A stretch of 20,861 bases of DNA from Candidatus Uhrbacteria bacterium (GCA_016206165.1 JACQSD010000059.1:1-20861), one strand, 5' to 3'; shown: positions 1-6,282, counted from the first letter of the stretch. The notes: generated by a model not told the origin, from the sequence alone. Made by a program: numbers and translations.

Positions 1-2
1 AC

Positions 3-398
3 ATCAAAAATAATCTCATTAAGAATGGTATTATCGTTCTGATCGCAGCGCTGCTCTATCCAGTGATTGCAGAGTCGCTATCACAAATAAAATTTGAGCA
101 GATGAATGATTTCCTTGTGATCATCAGCATGCTTCTTGTTACTGTTTCATTCGCAAGCTTTGCGTTTACGTATGAAAAAAGCAAATTGCAAACAATCGCA
201 GGAATGTTGCTTGCCCATGCTGCGACAGGAGTATTTATTTTGCTCACAGCACTCCTCCTTGAGAGCATTACGATCGCAGTAAAGGTGGTCTATCCATCAT
301 TTTACATTATCATTCTCTGTTTTTCGATTCTCCTCTACGTTGGTGTTATTCTTTACGATTTTTGGGATTTAGCGAGGGGGGAATGGATAATGAGATAA
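3..398 (+). CDS. Multi-pass membrane protein, 5' partial
   Basis: The reading frame is open to the left edge of the window, so the start codon lies outside it. The 131 visible residues form about four hydrophobic segments: NGIIVLIAALLYPVIAE, then FLVIISMLLVTVSFASFAF, IAGMLLAHAATGVFILLTALL and SFYIIILCFSILLYVGVIL. Short charged loops such as YEKSKLQ separate them. The protein ends in a short cytoplasmic-looking tail, WDLARGEWIMR. I see no catalytic motif and do not recognise the family. The next gene starts 31 bases downstream on the same strand, so the two are probably co-transcribed. A GTG inside the frame at 63 could be taken for a start, but it would cut through the first membrane segment, so a partial gene is the better reading. 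I am sure of coding and membrane location, not of function. Confidence 0.75.
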   Translation: MKNNLIKNGIIVLIAALLYPVIAESLSQIKFEQMNDFLVIISMLLVTVSFASFAFTYEKSKLQTIAGMLLAHAATGVFILLTALLLESITIAVKVVYPSFYIIILCFSILLYVGVILYDFWDLARGEWIMR

Positions 399-429
399 GG
401 ATAGTCCTTCCACTATTAGGGGGTGTTCT

Positions 430-1137
430 GTGAAGCGGAATCGGTATTCGTTCGCCATCGTGCTCACTTTTACATCGCTCGTTGCCTTTGCTATACTCAC
501 GTTCTTCAGTTGTTCGCGTGAGCAGGCACCGGCGTCTCAAGCGCAGGCAGGCAAATCTCCTATTGAAGGAATGGTGAGTACGGAGCCTGCGCACAGTGAT
601 GCGAGCCACCGTGATCCTGCACGTGAGGTGAAGGAAGCATTCACGAAGTTCAACGACGCACTTCGCGCAATGGGAGACGCGCAGACGCGTGAAATGGAAC
701 AGTCACGGAATGCCATGGATCTCGCGGACTCCTTCGCGATCACCTTTAACGCGCTCATGCCTGCTGTTGAGCAGGACTTCGCGGCGCTCAATGCGTTGCA
801 GAAGGAGGGAGCCTGCACATCTGATCGGTTCGCTGCGCTCCACGTCTATGGTGAGCAGATCACGAATGGATGGCGGGAATTCCGCGATGAAGTCGATCGT
901 GATACCGCAGCGCTCTTCGATGAAGCAGTCGTGCCGGTTTTTACCTCGAGTGTTTTCGTCCCTGAACAGCTCCCATGGGGAGGGCCGGATGATACGCTCG
1001 AGCATGAGGCAGAGAAAATGCTCGTGAATTTCTTCGCGGATCGTGAAATGCTGATCGAGACAATACGGAATTACGAGCAGCAGCGGAACAGGCGCGTACA
1101 GGAGCTGATGGGAAAGGGAATCTATCGGCCGCGGTGA
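430..1137 (+). CDS. Putative lipoprotein or signal-anchored protein, helical
   Basis: The protein has 235 residues and starts at GTG. AGGGGG at 418-423 sits six bases upstream and is one of the few clear ribosome binding sites in the window. The N-terminus is a signal sequence: MKRNR, a hydrophobic stretch to about residue 25, then TFFSC with Cys28. That makes a weak lipobox, because Phe rather than Leu or Val occupies the -3 position, so an uncleaved anchor is also possible. A Ser/Ala/Pro-rich linker (about 30-60) leads to a charged, mostly helical domain with few aromatic residues (about 65-235) ending in a basic stretch (NYEQQRNRRVQELMGKG). The predicted location is the outer face of the membrane. 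No enzyme motif is visible and I do not recognise the family. The gene looks richer in GC than its flanks. It follows the partial membrane protein gene and is followed by a gene-free, highly structured region. Confidence 0.7.
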   Translation: MKRNRYSFAIVLTFTSLVAFAILTFFSCSREQAPASQAQAGKSPIEGMVSTEPAHSDASHRDPAREVKEAFTKFNDALRAMGDAQTREMEQSRNAMDLADSFAITFNALMPAVEQDFAALNALQKEGACTSDRFAALHVYGEQITNGWREFRDEVDRDTAALFDEAVVPVFTSSVFVPEQLPWGGPDDTLEHEAEKMLVNFFADREMLIETIRNYEQQRNRRVQELMGKGIYRPR

Positions 1138-1142
1138 TGAAC

Positions 1143-1171
1143 TTGACGAGGCACTGTGCGTTTTGTAGTAT
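1143..1171 (+). promoter_or_regulatory. Promoter for the gene-free region 1178-1510
   Basis: TTGACG at 1143-1148 matches five of six -35 consensus bases. It is followed, after exactly 17 bases, by TAGTAT at 1166-1171, which matches four of six -10 bases. It lies just after the stop codon of the lipoprotein gene and points into a stretch with no gene on this strand. Transcription would start near 1178. This is a visual call, but the -35 match and spacing are among the best in the window. Confidence 0.5.
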
Positions 1172-1177
1172 CGATGA

Positions 1178-1510
1178 GGTTGCGATCGCGTTCGTCTGTT
1201 CCCGGTTTTGGAGCATGAACCGGGGAGGATCGAGGTCACGATGTTCGGGGTTCATTCTCTGATCATCGTGGGGCTATTCCTCCTCCACAACCAATCTGCC
1301 CTCGTCTTCTCGGACGGCTGACGAGATACTGTCGTCCCCGCATGGAAATCTTCATCCAGAGGGGGCACGAAAAGGAGCCGTCATACCTCGTTGCTTACTT
1401 CTTCGCCACGAGGTACTGAACGGCTTCTGGGTATCCCTGCCTCGGGAAACAGAAGACAATAGACGAACGCGTCCAATTTCCGGGAGCTCGTTTCAGGAGG
1501 AACGAGCTCT
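1178..1510 (+). ncRNA. Candidate structured non-coding RNA (unclassified)
   Basis: No credible gene covers about 450 bases here, yet the stretch is full of complementary segments. A 14-base helix closes the fold: CGCGTTCGTCTGTT at 1187-1200 pairs with AATAGACGAACGCG at 1458-1471, with one G-T wobble. Inside it are a 7-bp hairpin (1201-1207/1218-1224), a two-part stem (1224-1229/1278-1283 and 1237-1243/1264-1270), a small hairpin (1312-1316/1333-1337) and a large two-part hairpin. In the large hairpin 1373-1381 pairs with 1420-1428, and 1384-1391 pairs with 1408-1415. A perfect 9-bp hairpin (1484-1492/1501-1509) follows and may mark the 3' end, though it lacks a T-run. A good promoter stands just upstream. 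I found none of the conserved blocks of RNase P RNA, tmRNA or SRP RNA. It could be an unrecognised divergent member of a known class or a new RNA. The ends are estimates. Confidence 0.4.
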
Positions 1511-1526
1511 TCACTTAATTGAAGAC

Positions 1527-1557
1527 AAAAAAAGAACGCGTCTATCATCGGACGCAT
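1527..1557 (-). terminator. Intrinsic terminator of the inositol-monophosphatase-family gene
   Basis: Read on the minus strand, a 7-bp stem with one T-G wobble (1551-1557 with 1536-1542) and an 8-base loop is followed by TTC and then seven T residues (complement of 1527-1533). It lies 35 bases past the stop codon of the minus-strand gene, the usual place for its terminator. Confidence 0.65.
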
Positions 1558-1591
1558 CCTTGTGATTTCTCATGTCGAGGTCGCGATTACT

Positions 1592-2434
1592 TCAGCTGAT
1601 CGTCGGCTTGAGAATTTCGGAAAGAATCTGGTCGTGAATCTGTCCGTTGGACATAACCAGATTCGCATAATTTCGTACGGTCAGCGGGGCGCCCTGAAAG
1701 TCACTAATGGTGCCGCCAGCTTCCCGAATAAGGAGTGCAACAGGGAGCGTGTCCCAAGGGCTGCTCTCAAAGCAGATAAGCCCGCTGCAGCCGGAGGGAT
1801 ATTCACCGCCGGATGCAACAAGGACTCCACTCCAGCTCGTTGCAGAGATTTTTCGAAAGAATCGCGCACGCTGCATCAACAAGCGCGCACACGATGAAGC
1901 GAGTACTCGCTTCGATGGCCCTTCAATAAGTAGAAAACTTTTCTCGAGTGAATGCGTCTCTGAAACATGGAGACGATGATTATCGCCATTGCTGTTCCAT
2001 CGCCAGGATCCACAATCGCGGCCAGCGATGTAGCAACCACTTTCTCCGAACGTTCTATCGTGCGGAAGAAAGATTGCACAAAATGCAACGATGCCATTCT
2101 CCACACGCGCGGCAACTGTACCGAAGCATGGATTCCCGGAAAGCATGTTATGCGTTCCGTCACACGGGTCAATGATCCAGAATTTGTCGTGCGGTGGTGG
2201 CCACTCGTGTTTTGTTTCTTCACTCACGACATGATCGTTTGGGAAGTGCTCGTCAAAGAACGTGAAGTACCGCTGCTCGAGCTTTTTATCAAGCTCGCCA
2301 ACGAGTTCATCGCCAAAGTCATGATGCTTCACCGCATGAACGCCGTACTGCCCCTCGCGTATCGTGTCGAGGATCGACGTGTTGAAAAAAGTGGAGAACA
2401 GATCTCCGAGCTGTTCAAAATCCTGTCTTCGCAT
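1592..2434 (-). CDS. Inositol monophosphatase family protein
   Basis: The 280-residue product belongs to the Mg-dependent, Li-sensitive phosphatase superfamily that includes inositol monophosphatase, fructose-1,6-bisphosphatase (class IV) and CysQ. The family signatures are present in order. The metal-binding Glu pair is VSEET (Glu72-Glu73), the WIIDPCDGTHN motif gives Asp89 and Asp92, and the C-terminal motif is SPWDTLPVALLIREAGG (Asp228 and the EAGG turn). The start at 2434 is preferred over an upstream one at 2509 because AGGAGG (complement of 2442-2447) lies seven bases before it. The DPCDGTHN loop has Cys and His where DPIDGTTN is usual, and the region around 132-225 is unusually rich in Cys and Trp. 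Substrate cannot be told from sequence; a sugar or nucleotide phosphate is as likely as inositol phosphate. The gene stands alone with its own promoter and terminator. Confidence 0.85.
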   Translation of the reverse strand: MRRQDFEQLGDLFSTFFNTSILDTIREGQYGVHAVKHHDFGDELVGELDKKLEQRYFTFFDEHFPNDHVVSEETKHEWPPPHDKFWIIDPCDGTHNMLSGNPCFGTVAARVENGIVAFCAIFLPHDRTFGESGCYIAGRDCGSWRWNSNGDNHRLHVSETHSLEKSFLLIEGPSKRVLASSCARLLMQRARFFRKISATSWSGVLVASGGEYPSGCSGLICFESSPWDTLPVALLIREAGGTISDFQGAPLTVRNYANLVMSNGQIHDQILSEILKPTIS

Positions 2435-2489
2435 ACTGTAACCTCCTTCCGTTGGTTGAGAATGTCCAATCCAGAACACGACTGATACT

Positions 2490-2519
2490 AGTACACCATG
2501 AAGGCTCATGTGCTGTCAA
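2490..2519 (-). promoter_or_regulatory. Promoter of the inositol-monophosphatase-family gene
   Basis: On the minus strand a perfect TTGACA (complement of 2514-2519) is followed after 18 bases by TGTACT (complement of 2490-2495), which matches four of six -10 bases. The leader to the ATG at 2434 would be about 50 bases and includes the AGGAGG ribosome binding site. Confidence 0.5.
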
Positions 2520-2543
2520 CAAATTATTGTAGCGACTATGCCT

Positions 2544-2571
2544 TTGCATTTTAAGTGAGTTTTGATATTCT
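2544..2571 (+). promoter_or_regulatory. Possible promoter for the 2610 gene and alaS
   Basis: TTGCAT at 2544-2549 and TATTCT at 2566-2571 are 16 bases apart, and they precede the ATG at 2610 by about 40 bases. Both elements are imperfect and the region is AT-rich, so this is a weak call. A plus-strand promoter should nevertheless exist here because the upstream gene runs the other way. Confidence 0.25.
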
Positions 2572-2609
2572 TTGATCATCGAGTCTATTAAGAAACATAT
2601 CTAGGCAGT

Positions 2610-3266
2610 ATGCATGAGCATCTTTACCTATTTTCGTACGAGACACCGCTTCAGCGATGGAATAACTATGTACATTCGTATGATGATGAGGATTGTTATG
2701 CCTTTTTTGTTCATGCGGAGACAAAAGAGGCGGCTATGTTCTGGGGTCAAGAAGTTGCTGATGCGTACCTTAAGATTCTCTATGATAATCAAGACGTGAC
2801 ATTGGAGGATCTTGGGTACTCGGGTTTTATTTGTGAAGACCCCGATGATATCCAGCATTACAGAGGCTCTGCTCCTTCTGTACGATTGAAGGAATATCCA
2901 GCACTCGCTGGCATAGTAGAAAAGAGATATGGAATGGAACAGTGGTGGGCATTGCGTCGTGAGGAAATCAACAAACGTCCTTGTATCATGCGTGAATATC
3001 TTATTCGTGTGACAGGAGCCAGTGACCTTCATATGGATCCCTCACCGCCTAACGAAGCGTACATCAATGCAAATTTACTTGGTTTTCGAAAGACAGGAGG
3101 ACCAACGTGGCAATGGGTACAAAAAAGCGGGCGGACATTTTATCTTTCTCCTGAGCCATCCGGGCTGCAAGTGAGTTTTTTCAATACAAGTATTGAAGAG
3201 GAACAGAAGATGCTTACATATCTTCAGGAAGGGATCTCTGTAAAAACGCACATTGTCGAAATATGA
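2610..3266 (+). CDS. Hypothetical protein, 218 aa, co-transcribed with alaS
   Basis: I do not recognise this protein. It has 218 residues, no signal peptide and no membrane segment, so it is probably cytoplasmic. The first part is acidic and aromatic (YVHSYDDEDCYAFFVHAET, residues about 20-38), and the middle has an acidic patch (CEDPDD). A Trp-rich stretch follows (YGMEQWWALRREE), and the C-terminal third has a beta-like pattern (GPTWQWVQKSGRTFYLSP). The start is the ATG at 2610, and no clear ribosome binding site precedes it. Its TGA stop overlaps the alaS ATG in an ATGA arrangement, so translation is probably coupled and the pair forms one transcript. That context hints at a link with translation, but no function can be inferred. 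Confidence 0.7.
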   Translation: MHEHLYLFSYETPLQRWNNYVHSYDDEDCYAFFVHAETKEAAMFWGQEVADAYLKILYDNQDVTLEDLGYSGFICEDPDDIQHYRGSAPSVRLKEYPALAGIVEKRYGMEQWWALRREEINKRPCIMREYLIRVTGASDLHMDPSPPNEAYINANLLGFRKTGGPTWQWVQKSGRTFYLSPEPSGLQVSFFNTSIEEEQKMLTYLQEGISVKTHIVEI

Positions 3267-5041
3267 CCTCAAAAGAACTCCGGCAAAAGTATCTCGAATT
3301 CTTCAAATCAAAGGGGCATGCGATTATCCCTTCTGCTTCATTGATTCCAGAAAATGATCCGACGGTGTTGTTTACAACCGCCGGTATGCACCCACTTGTT
3401 CCATACCTCATGGGTGAGCCGCATCCAGAAGGGAAGCGCCTTGCGAATGTACAGAAGTGTATTCGTACCGGCGATATTGACGAAGTGGGTGATAATAGAC
3501 ATCTCACATTTTTTGAAATGCTTGGCAATTGGTCGCTCGGTGATTATTTTAAGGCGGACGCAATTCAATGGAGCTGGGAATTTCTGACGGACAAAAAATG
3601 GCTTGGTATTAATGCAAAGAAATTGGCAGTGACCGTGTTTGCGGGTGATGTTGATGCACCACGCGATGAAGAGTCCGCAGATATTTGGAAGTCGCTCGGT
3701 GTTCCTGCACATAAAATTGGATATTTGCCGAAAAAAAATAATTGGTGGGGGCCTGCGGGGCAGACTGGACCGTGCGGGCCGGATACGGAAATGTTTTATT
3801 GGGCAGGAGCGGGGGAGTATCCACCAGAATCGAGTAACCCTGAAACGGATGAGGATCATTGGTTGGAGATCTGGAATGACGTCTTCATGCAGTACAATAA
3901 GAACGCGGATGGAACGTATGCACCACTCAAACAAAAGAATGTAGATACGGGCATGGGACTTGAACGAACGCTTGTTGCATTGAATGGGTATGGAGATGTT
4001 TTTCAGATCGATACATTCTGGCCATTGGTGCAAAAGATTGAACAGTTGTCAGGGAAACAATATAAGGATGGCGAAGGGGTTACCAAGAGTATGCGCATTG
4101 TTGCTGATCATCTGCGCGCTGCAACAATGATTATGGCAGATGATCGCGGGATCGTGCCGTCGAACGTGGATCAGGGCTACGTGGTACGTCGGCTGATCCG
4201 GCGCGCTGTACGCCACGCGCGGCAACTTGGATTGAAAGGAAAATTTTGTGCAGACGTCGCCGCGGTTGTCGCTCATATTTTTTGTGATGTCTACCCTGAA
4301 GTCGCGCGCAATGAAGAAAAAATTTTTGCGGAGCTCGCAAAAGAGGAAGAGAAGTTTGATGCGACGCTCGAGAAAGGACTTCGTGAATTTCACAAAATTC
4401 CATCGATCACCGGCCACGATGCTTTTGTTCTCTACTCAACGTATGGTTTTCCACTCGAGTTGACGCTTGAGTTGGTGCATGAAAAGGGGGAGGGTATCGA
4501 CGAGGCAGTTTTCGCGCAGGATTTTCAAAAGCACCAAGACCTTTCTCGTGCAGGAGCGACGCAGAAGTTTTCTGGAGGGCTTGCCGATCATTCGGAGGAG
4601 GTTGTAAGGCAACATACAGCAACACATCTTTTGCAGCAGGCACTCCGCGATGTACTTGGAAATCACATCTGTCAGAAGGGGAGTAATATTACAAAAGAAC
4701 GCTTGCGATTTGATTTCACGCATCCAAGTAAAGTGACCCCTGAAGAATTGAAGCGTGTGGAGGAGATTATGAATGAACAGATTCGGAAGGATCATCCGGT
4801 GCATTTCGAGATGCTCACCGTCGAAGAAGCAAAGGCGCGTGGAGCGATTGGGTTGTTCGAGGATAAATATAGCCAACTCGGAAATAAGATCAAAGTATAC
4901 TTTATTGGTGATTATTCGAAGGAGATTTGTGGTGGGCCCCACGTGGAGCACACGAGGCAGATTGGTGGGATTACAATAGTGAAGGAGGAGGCAGTTTCTG
5001 CTGGGATTAGGCGTATCAAAGCCGTTTTGGTTGATGAATAG
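3263..5041 (+). CDS. alaS: Alanine--tRNA ligase, minimal form
   Basis: The enzyme charges tRNA-Ala with alanine in the cytoplasm. The class II catalytic core is clear: ELRQKYLEFFKSKGH near the N-terminus, FTTAGMHPLVPYLMG, then RHLTFFEMLGNWSLGDYFK and WWGPAGQTGPCGPDTEMFYW. A later DxGMGLERT motif and the helical tRNA-recognition region (VRRLIRRAVRHARQLG) follow. The editing domain keeps its zinc-binding residues, HTATH (His451, His455) and CGGPH (Cys556, His560; CGGTH is usual). At 592 residues it is far shorter than the 876 of E. coli. The oligomerisation/C-Ala region after the editing domain is absent. The beta-barrel segment that normally precedes HxxxH (with its FYAESGGQ motif) is also missing, because the chain goes from the helical domain almost directly to the His motif. 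The gene overlaps the upstream gene by four bases. Short AlaRS forms are known in CPR bacteria. Confidence 0.97.
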   Translation: MTSKELRQKYLEFFKSKGHAIIPSASLIPENDPTVLFTTAGMHPLVPYLMGEPHPEGKRLANVQKCIRTGDIDEVGDNRHLTFFEMLGNWSLGDYFKADAIQWSWEFLTDKKWLGINAKKLAVTVFAGDVDAPRDEESADIWKSLGVPAHKIGYLPKKNNWWGPAGQTGPCGPDTEMFYWAGAGEYPPESSNPETDEDHWLEIWNDVFMQYNKNADGTYAPLKQKNVDTGMGLERTLVALNGYGDVFQIDTFWPLVQKIEQLSGKQYKDGEGVTKSMRIVADHLRAATMIMADDRGIVPSNVDQGYVVRRLIRRAVRHARQLGLKGKFCADVAAVVAHIFCDVYPEVARNEEKIFAELAKEEEKFDATLEKGLREFHKIPSITGHDAFVLYSTYGFPLELTLELVHEKGEGIDEAVFAQDFQKHQDLSRAGATQKFSGGLADHSEEVVRQHTATHLLQQALRDVLGNHICQKGSNITKERLRFDFTHPSKVTPEELKRVEEIMNEQIRKDHPVHFEMLTVEEAKARGAIGLFEDKYSQLGNKIKVYFIGDYSKEICGGPHVEHTRQIGGITIVKEEAVSAGIRRIKAVLVDE

Positions 5042-5055
5042 ACCTCACCCAGGAA

Positions 5056-5134
5056 CCTCACCCCTCCCTGGGCCTGCGCCAGCTCGGCCCGCCTTCGGCC
5101 CCTCTCCTAACAGGAGAGGGAGGAGTTTGTGAGG
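5056..5134. repeat. Intergenic palindromic (REP/MITE-like) element after alaS
   Basis: This GC-rich element is a nest of inverted repeats. CCTCAC (5056-5061) pairs with GTGAGG (5129-5134), and CTCCC (5064-5068) pairs with GGGAG (5118-5122). Inside is a perfect 9-bp hairpin, CCCTCTCCT (5100-5108) with AGGAGAGGG (5112-5120), joined by AAC. A GGCC-rich segment lies between. Similar CCCTCTCC...GGAGAGGG elements are, from memory, common dispersed repeats in many bacterial genomes. No T-run follows, so it is not a classical terminator, though it could protect or end the alaS transcript. The remaining bases of the 5042-5342 spacer hold the promoter and leader of the next operon. Confidence 0.55.
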
Positions 5135-5172
5135 AGAGGGAACCTCCTTATTTCCTGTGGAAATATAGGCAC

Positions 5173-5201
5173 TTGACCTTGGAAACGATTTTTGGTAGAG
5201 T
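5173..5201 (+). promoter_or_regulatory. Promoter of the infA ribosomal operon
   Basis: TTGACC at 5173-5178 is followed after 17 bases by TAGAGT at 5196-5201 (five of six and four of six consensus bases). Transcription would start near 5208, leaving a leader of about 135 bases before infA. It is the only good promoter seen between alaS and the ribosomal genes. Confidence 0.55.
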
Positions 5202-5279
5202 CAAATCACAAAACTTAACAAAACACACAGAGTTCACGAATTCTGGATGCACAATGAATAGCTCCATCATGAGGCTTTT

Positions 5280-5340
5280 AAAGTCTCCGACGGCGCTCGG
5301 CGACTTTTCGTTTACCCCGTTTGCGGGGTTTCGTTTAATT
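5280..5340 (+). promoter_or_regulatory. infA leader: two tandem hairpins, possible attenuator
   Basis: Hairpin 1 pairs AAAGTC (5280-5285) with GACTTT (5302-5307) and CCGA (5287-5290) with TCGG (5297-5300) across one mismatch; TCG follows. Hairpin 2 pairs ACCCCG (5314-5319) with CGGGGT (5324-5329) around a TTTG loop and is followed by the T-rich TTCGTTTAATTTC that runs into the infA ATG at 5343. The second one resembles an intrinsic terminator with a weak T-tract. Its position right at the start codon suggests control of either transcription or initiation of infA. No ligand class is recognised. Confidence 0.4.
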
Positions 5341-5342
5341 TC

Positions 5343-5603
5343 ATGACCACACCGACGACGCAACAGCATCATTCACCACAGCCCCAAAAGAAGGGGAGTG
5401 ATTTTTTGGAGTTACGCGGAGAGGTGCTTGAATGTCTTCCTGCGGCAACATTTAAAGTGAGACTGGAGAATGGGCACGAGATCCTCGCATACCTTTCTGG
5501 AAAGATGCGCATGAATCGCATTCGCCTGCTCCCTGGCGACCAAGTGAAGATTGAAATGACACCGTATGATGTGACCAAGGGGCGTGTCACATTTCGGTAT
5601 TAA
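5343..5603 (+). CDS. infA: Translation initiation factor IF-1
   Basis: IF-1 binds the A site of the 30S subunit and assists start-codon selection. The S1-like OB fold is recognisable throughout: LRGEVLECLPAATFKVRLENGHEILAYLSGKMRMNRIRLLPGDQVKIEMTP, ending TPYDVTKGRVTFRY. This matches the usual ...TPYDLSKGRIVFR end. The product has 86 residues against about 72 in most bacteria. The extra residues are a Thr/Gln/His/Pro-rich N-terminus (MTTPTTQQHHSPQPQKKG). A downstream start is not available in a suitable place, so the extension is probably real. No Shine-Dalgarno motif precedes the ATG; instead there is a hairpin with a T-rich tail. It is the first gene of the ribosomal operon, with rpmJ 14 bases downstream, as in many bacteria. 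Confidence 0.95.
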   Translation: MTTPTTQQHHSPQPQKKGSDFLELRGEVLECLPAATFKVRLENGHEILAYLSGKMRMNRIRLLPGDQVKIEMTPYDVTKGRVTFRY

Positions 5604-5617
5604 GGGGTCCATGATTT

Positions 5618-5731
5618 ATGAAGGTTCGCTCGTCGATTAAAAAGATTTGTGTATCGTGTAAAGTGATTCGTCGTCACGGACGACTTGTCGTCATTTGCAA
5701 AACACCAAAACATAAACAGCGACAAGGCTAG
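5618..5731 (+). CDS. rpmJ: 50S ribosomal protein L36 (bL36)
   Basis: This 37-residue reading frame encodes bL36, a small zinc-ribbon protein of the large subunit near the peptidyl transferase region. It starts MKVRSSIKKICVSCKVIRR and ends CKTPKHKQRQG. The four zinc ligands of the Cys-bearing form are all present: Cys11, Cys14, Cys27 and His32. AAGGGG at 5602-5607 could serve as a ribosome binding site about ten bases upstream. It lies between infA and rpsM, the standard position for this gene. The following 136 bases before rpsM hold unusual short repeats. Confidence 0.96.
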   Translation: MKVRSSIKKICVSCKVIRRHGRLVVICKTPKHKQRQG

Positions 5732-5734
5732 ATG

Positions 5735-5794
5735 CGCGGATGAACGCGGAACGTCACGCTTGGGCAGTCGCGGAAAAACGCGGATAGACGCCGC
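5735..5794. repeat. Phased CGCGGA repeats between rpmJ and rpsM
   Basis: CGCGGA occurs at 5735, 5745, 5769 and 5779, with a decayed CGCCGC at 5789. The steps are 10, 24, 10 and 10 bases, and units within a pair read CGCGGATGAA or CGCGGATAGA. No reading frame covers them. They look like a decayed tandem repeat with a period near one helical turn. Confidence 0.5.
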
Positions 5795-5809
5795 ACTACT
5801 GACACCTAA

Positions 5810-5863
5810 CACATGACATGTGACCGATCGGTCAGGTGTTCATGGTTCATGGTCAGGTGTTCA
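5810..5863. repeat. Palindromes and a 13-base direct repeat before rpsM
   Basis: CACATGACATGTG (5810-5822) is a palindrome around a central A. It abuts the perfect 14-base palindrome TGACCGATCGGTCA (5821-5834). The 13-base sequence GGTCAGGTGTTCA occurs at 5830-5842 and again at 5851-5863. A complementary TGACACCT lies at 5800-5807 and could pair with AGGTGTT in either copy. The block ends five bases before the rpsM start codon, so it may affect initiation. Confidence 0.5.
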
Positions 5864-5867
5864 AACA

Positions 5868-6260
5868 ATGGCTATTGCAAGAATCGCAGGGATTACCCTG
5901 CCGCCAAATAAACGGATTGAGATTGCGCTCATGTATATCTATGGGGTAGGGCGTTCACTTGCGCAAAAAATTTTGGAAAGCACAAAGATTAATCCTGACA
6001 CAAGAACACACGCGCTTGCGGAGGAGGAGATTAATCGTATCCGTGAGGAAATGAAGAAGTACAAAGTTGAAGGAGATCTCCGGCGTGAAGTACTTATGAA
6101 TATTAAGCGTTTGAAGGAAATTGGATCACATCGTGGCAGTCGCCATCACAAGCGTCTCCCGGTGCGTGGGCAGCGCACAAAAACAAATTCTCGTACTGTG
6201 CGCGGTAACGTTCGAAGAACTATGGGCAGCGGAAGGAAAGCGTCCGCGCAGAAAACGTAA
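5868..6260 (+). CDS. rpsM: 30S ribosomal protein S13 (uS13)
   Basis: uS13 sits in the head of the small subunit and contacts the large subunit and the P-site tRNA. The 130-residue chain opens with the family's MAIARIAGITLPPNKRIEIA and the helix-turn region YIYGVGRSLAQKIL. Its C-terminal basic end contains RGSRHHKRLPVRGQRTKTNSRT, the strongest signature. The ATG at 5868 is chosen over an upstream GTG-type start at 5820 because MAIARIAG is where the family begins. The bases before the start lack a Shine-Dalgarno motif and hold a direct repeat instead. Operon order rpmJ-rpsM-rpsK-rpsD-rpoA-rplQ is the classical alpha-operon order. Confidence 0.97.
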   Translation: MAIARIAGITLPPNKRIEIALMYIYGVGRSLAQKILESTKINPDTRTHALAEEEINRIREEMKKYKVEGDLRREVLMNIKRLKEIGSHRGSRHHKRLPVRGQRTKTNSRTVRGNVRRTMGSGRKASAQKT

Positions 6261-6282
6261 TACGAATAATGAATAATGCATT

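Noticed and set aside
1373..1428. Group II intron domain V
   Set aside because: GAGCCGT and ACGGCTTC at the ends resemble domain V, but the loop is 16 bases without a GAAA tetraloop. No reverse transcriptase gene or other domain is near.
1178..1510. RNase P RNA or tmRNA as identity of the structured stretch
   Set aside because: ACAGAA occurs shortly before the 3' strand of the closing helix, as in RNase P RNA, but the GAGGAAAGTCC block and the AGGGTGAAA region are absent. The 3' end has no T-loop or CCA as tmRNA needs.
430..2434. Recent horizontal transfer of the GC-richer block
   Set aside because: The block looks richer in GC than its neighbours, but no mobile element, repeat boundary or tRNA flanks it, and composition was judged only by eye.
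1562..2485. Plus-strand frames opposite the inositol-monophosphatase-family gene
   Set aside because: They lack family motifs and ribosome binding sites and are complementary to a gene with clear catalytic residues, so they are shadows.
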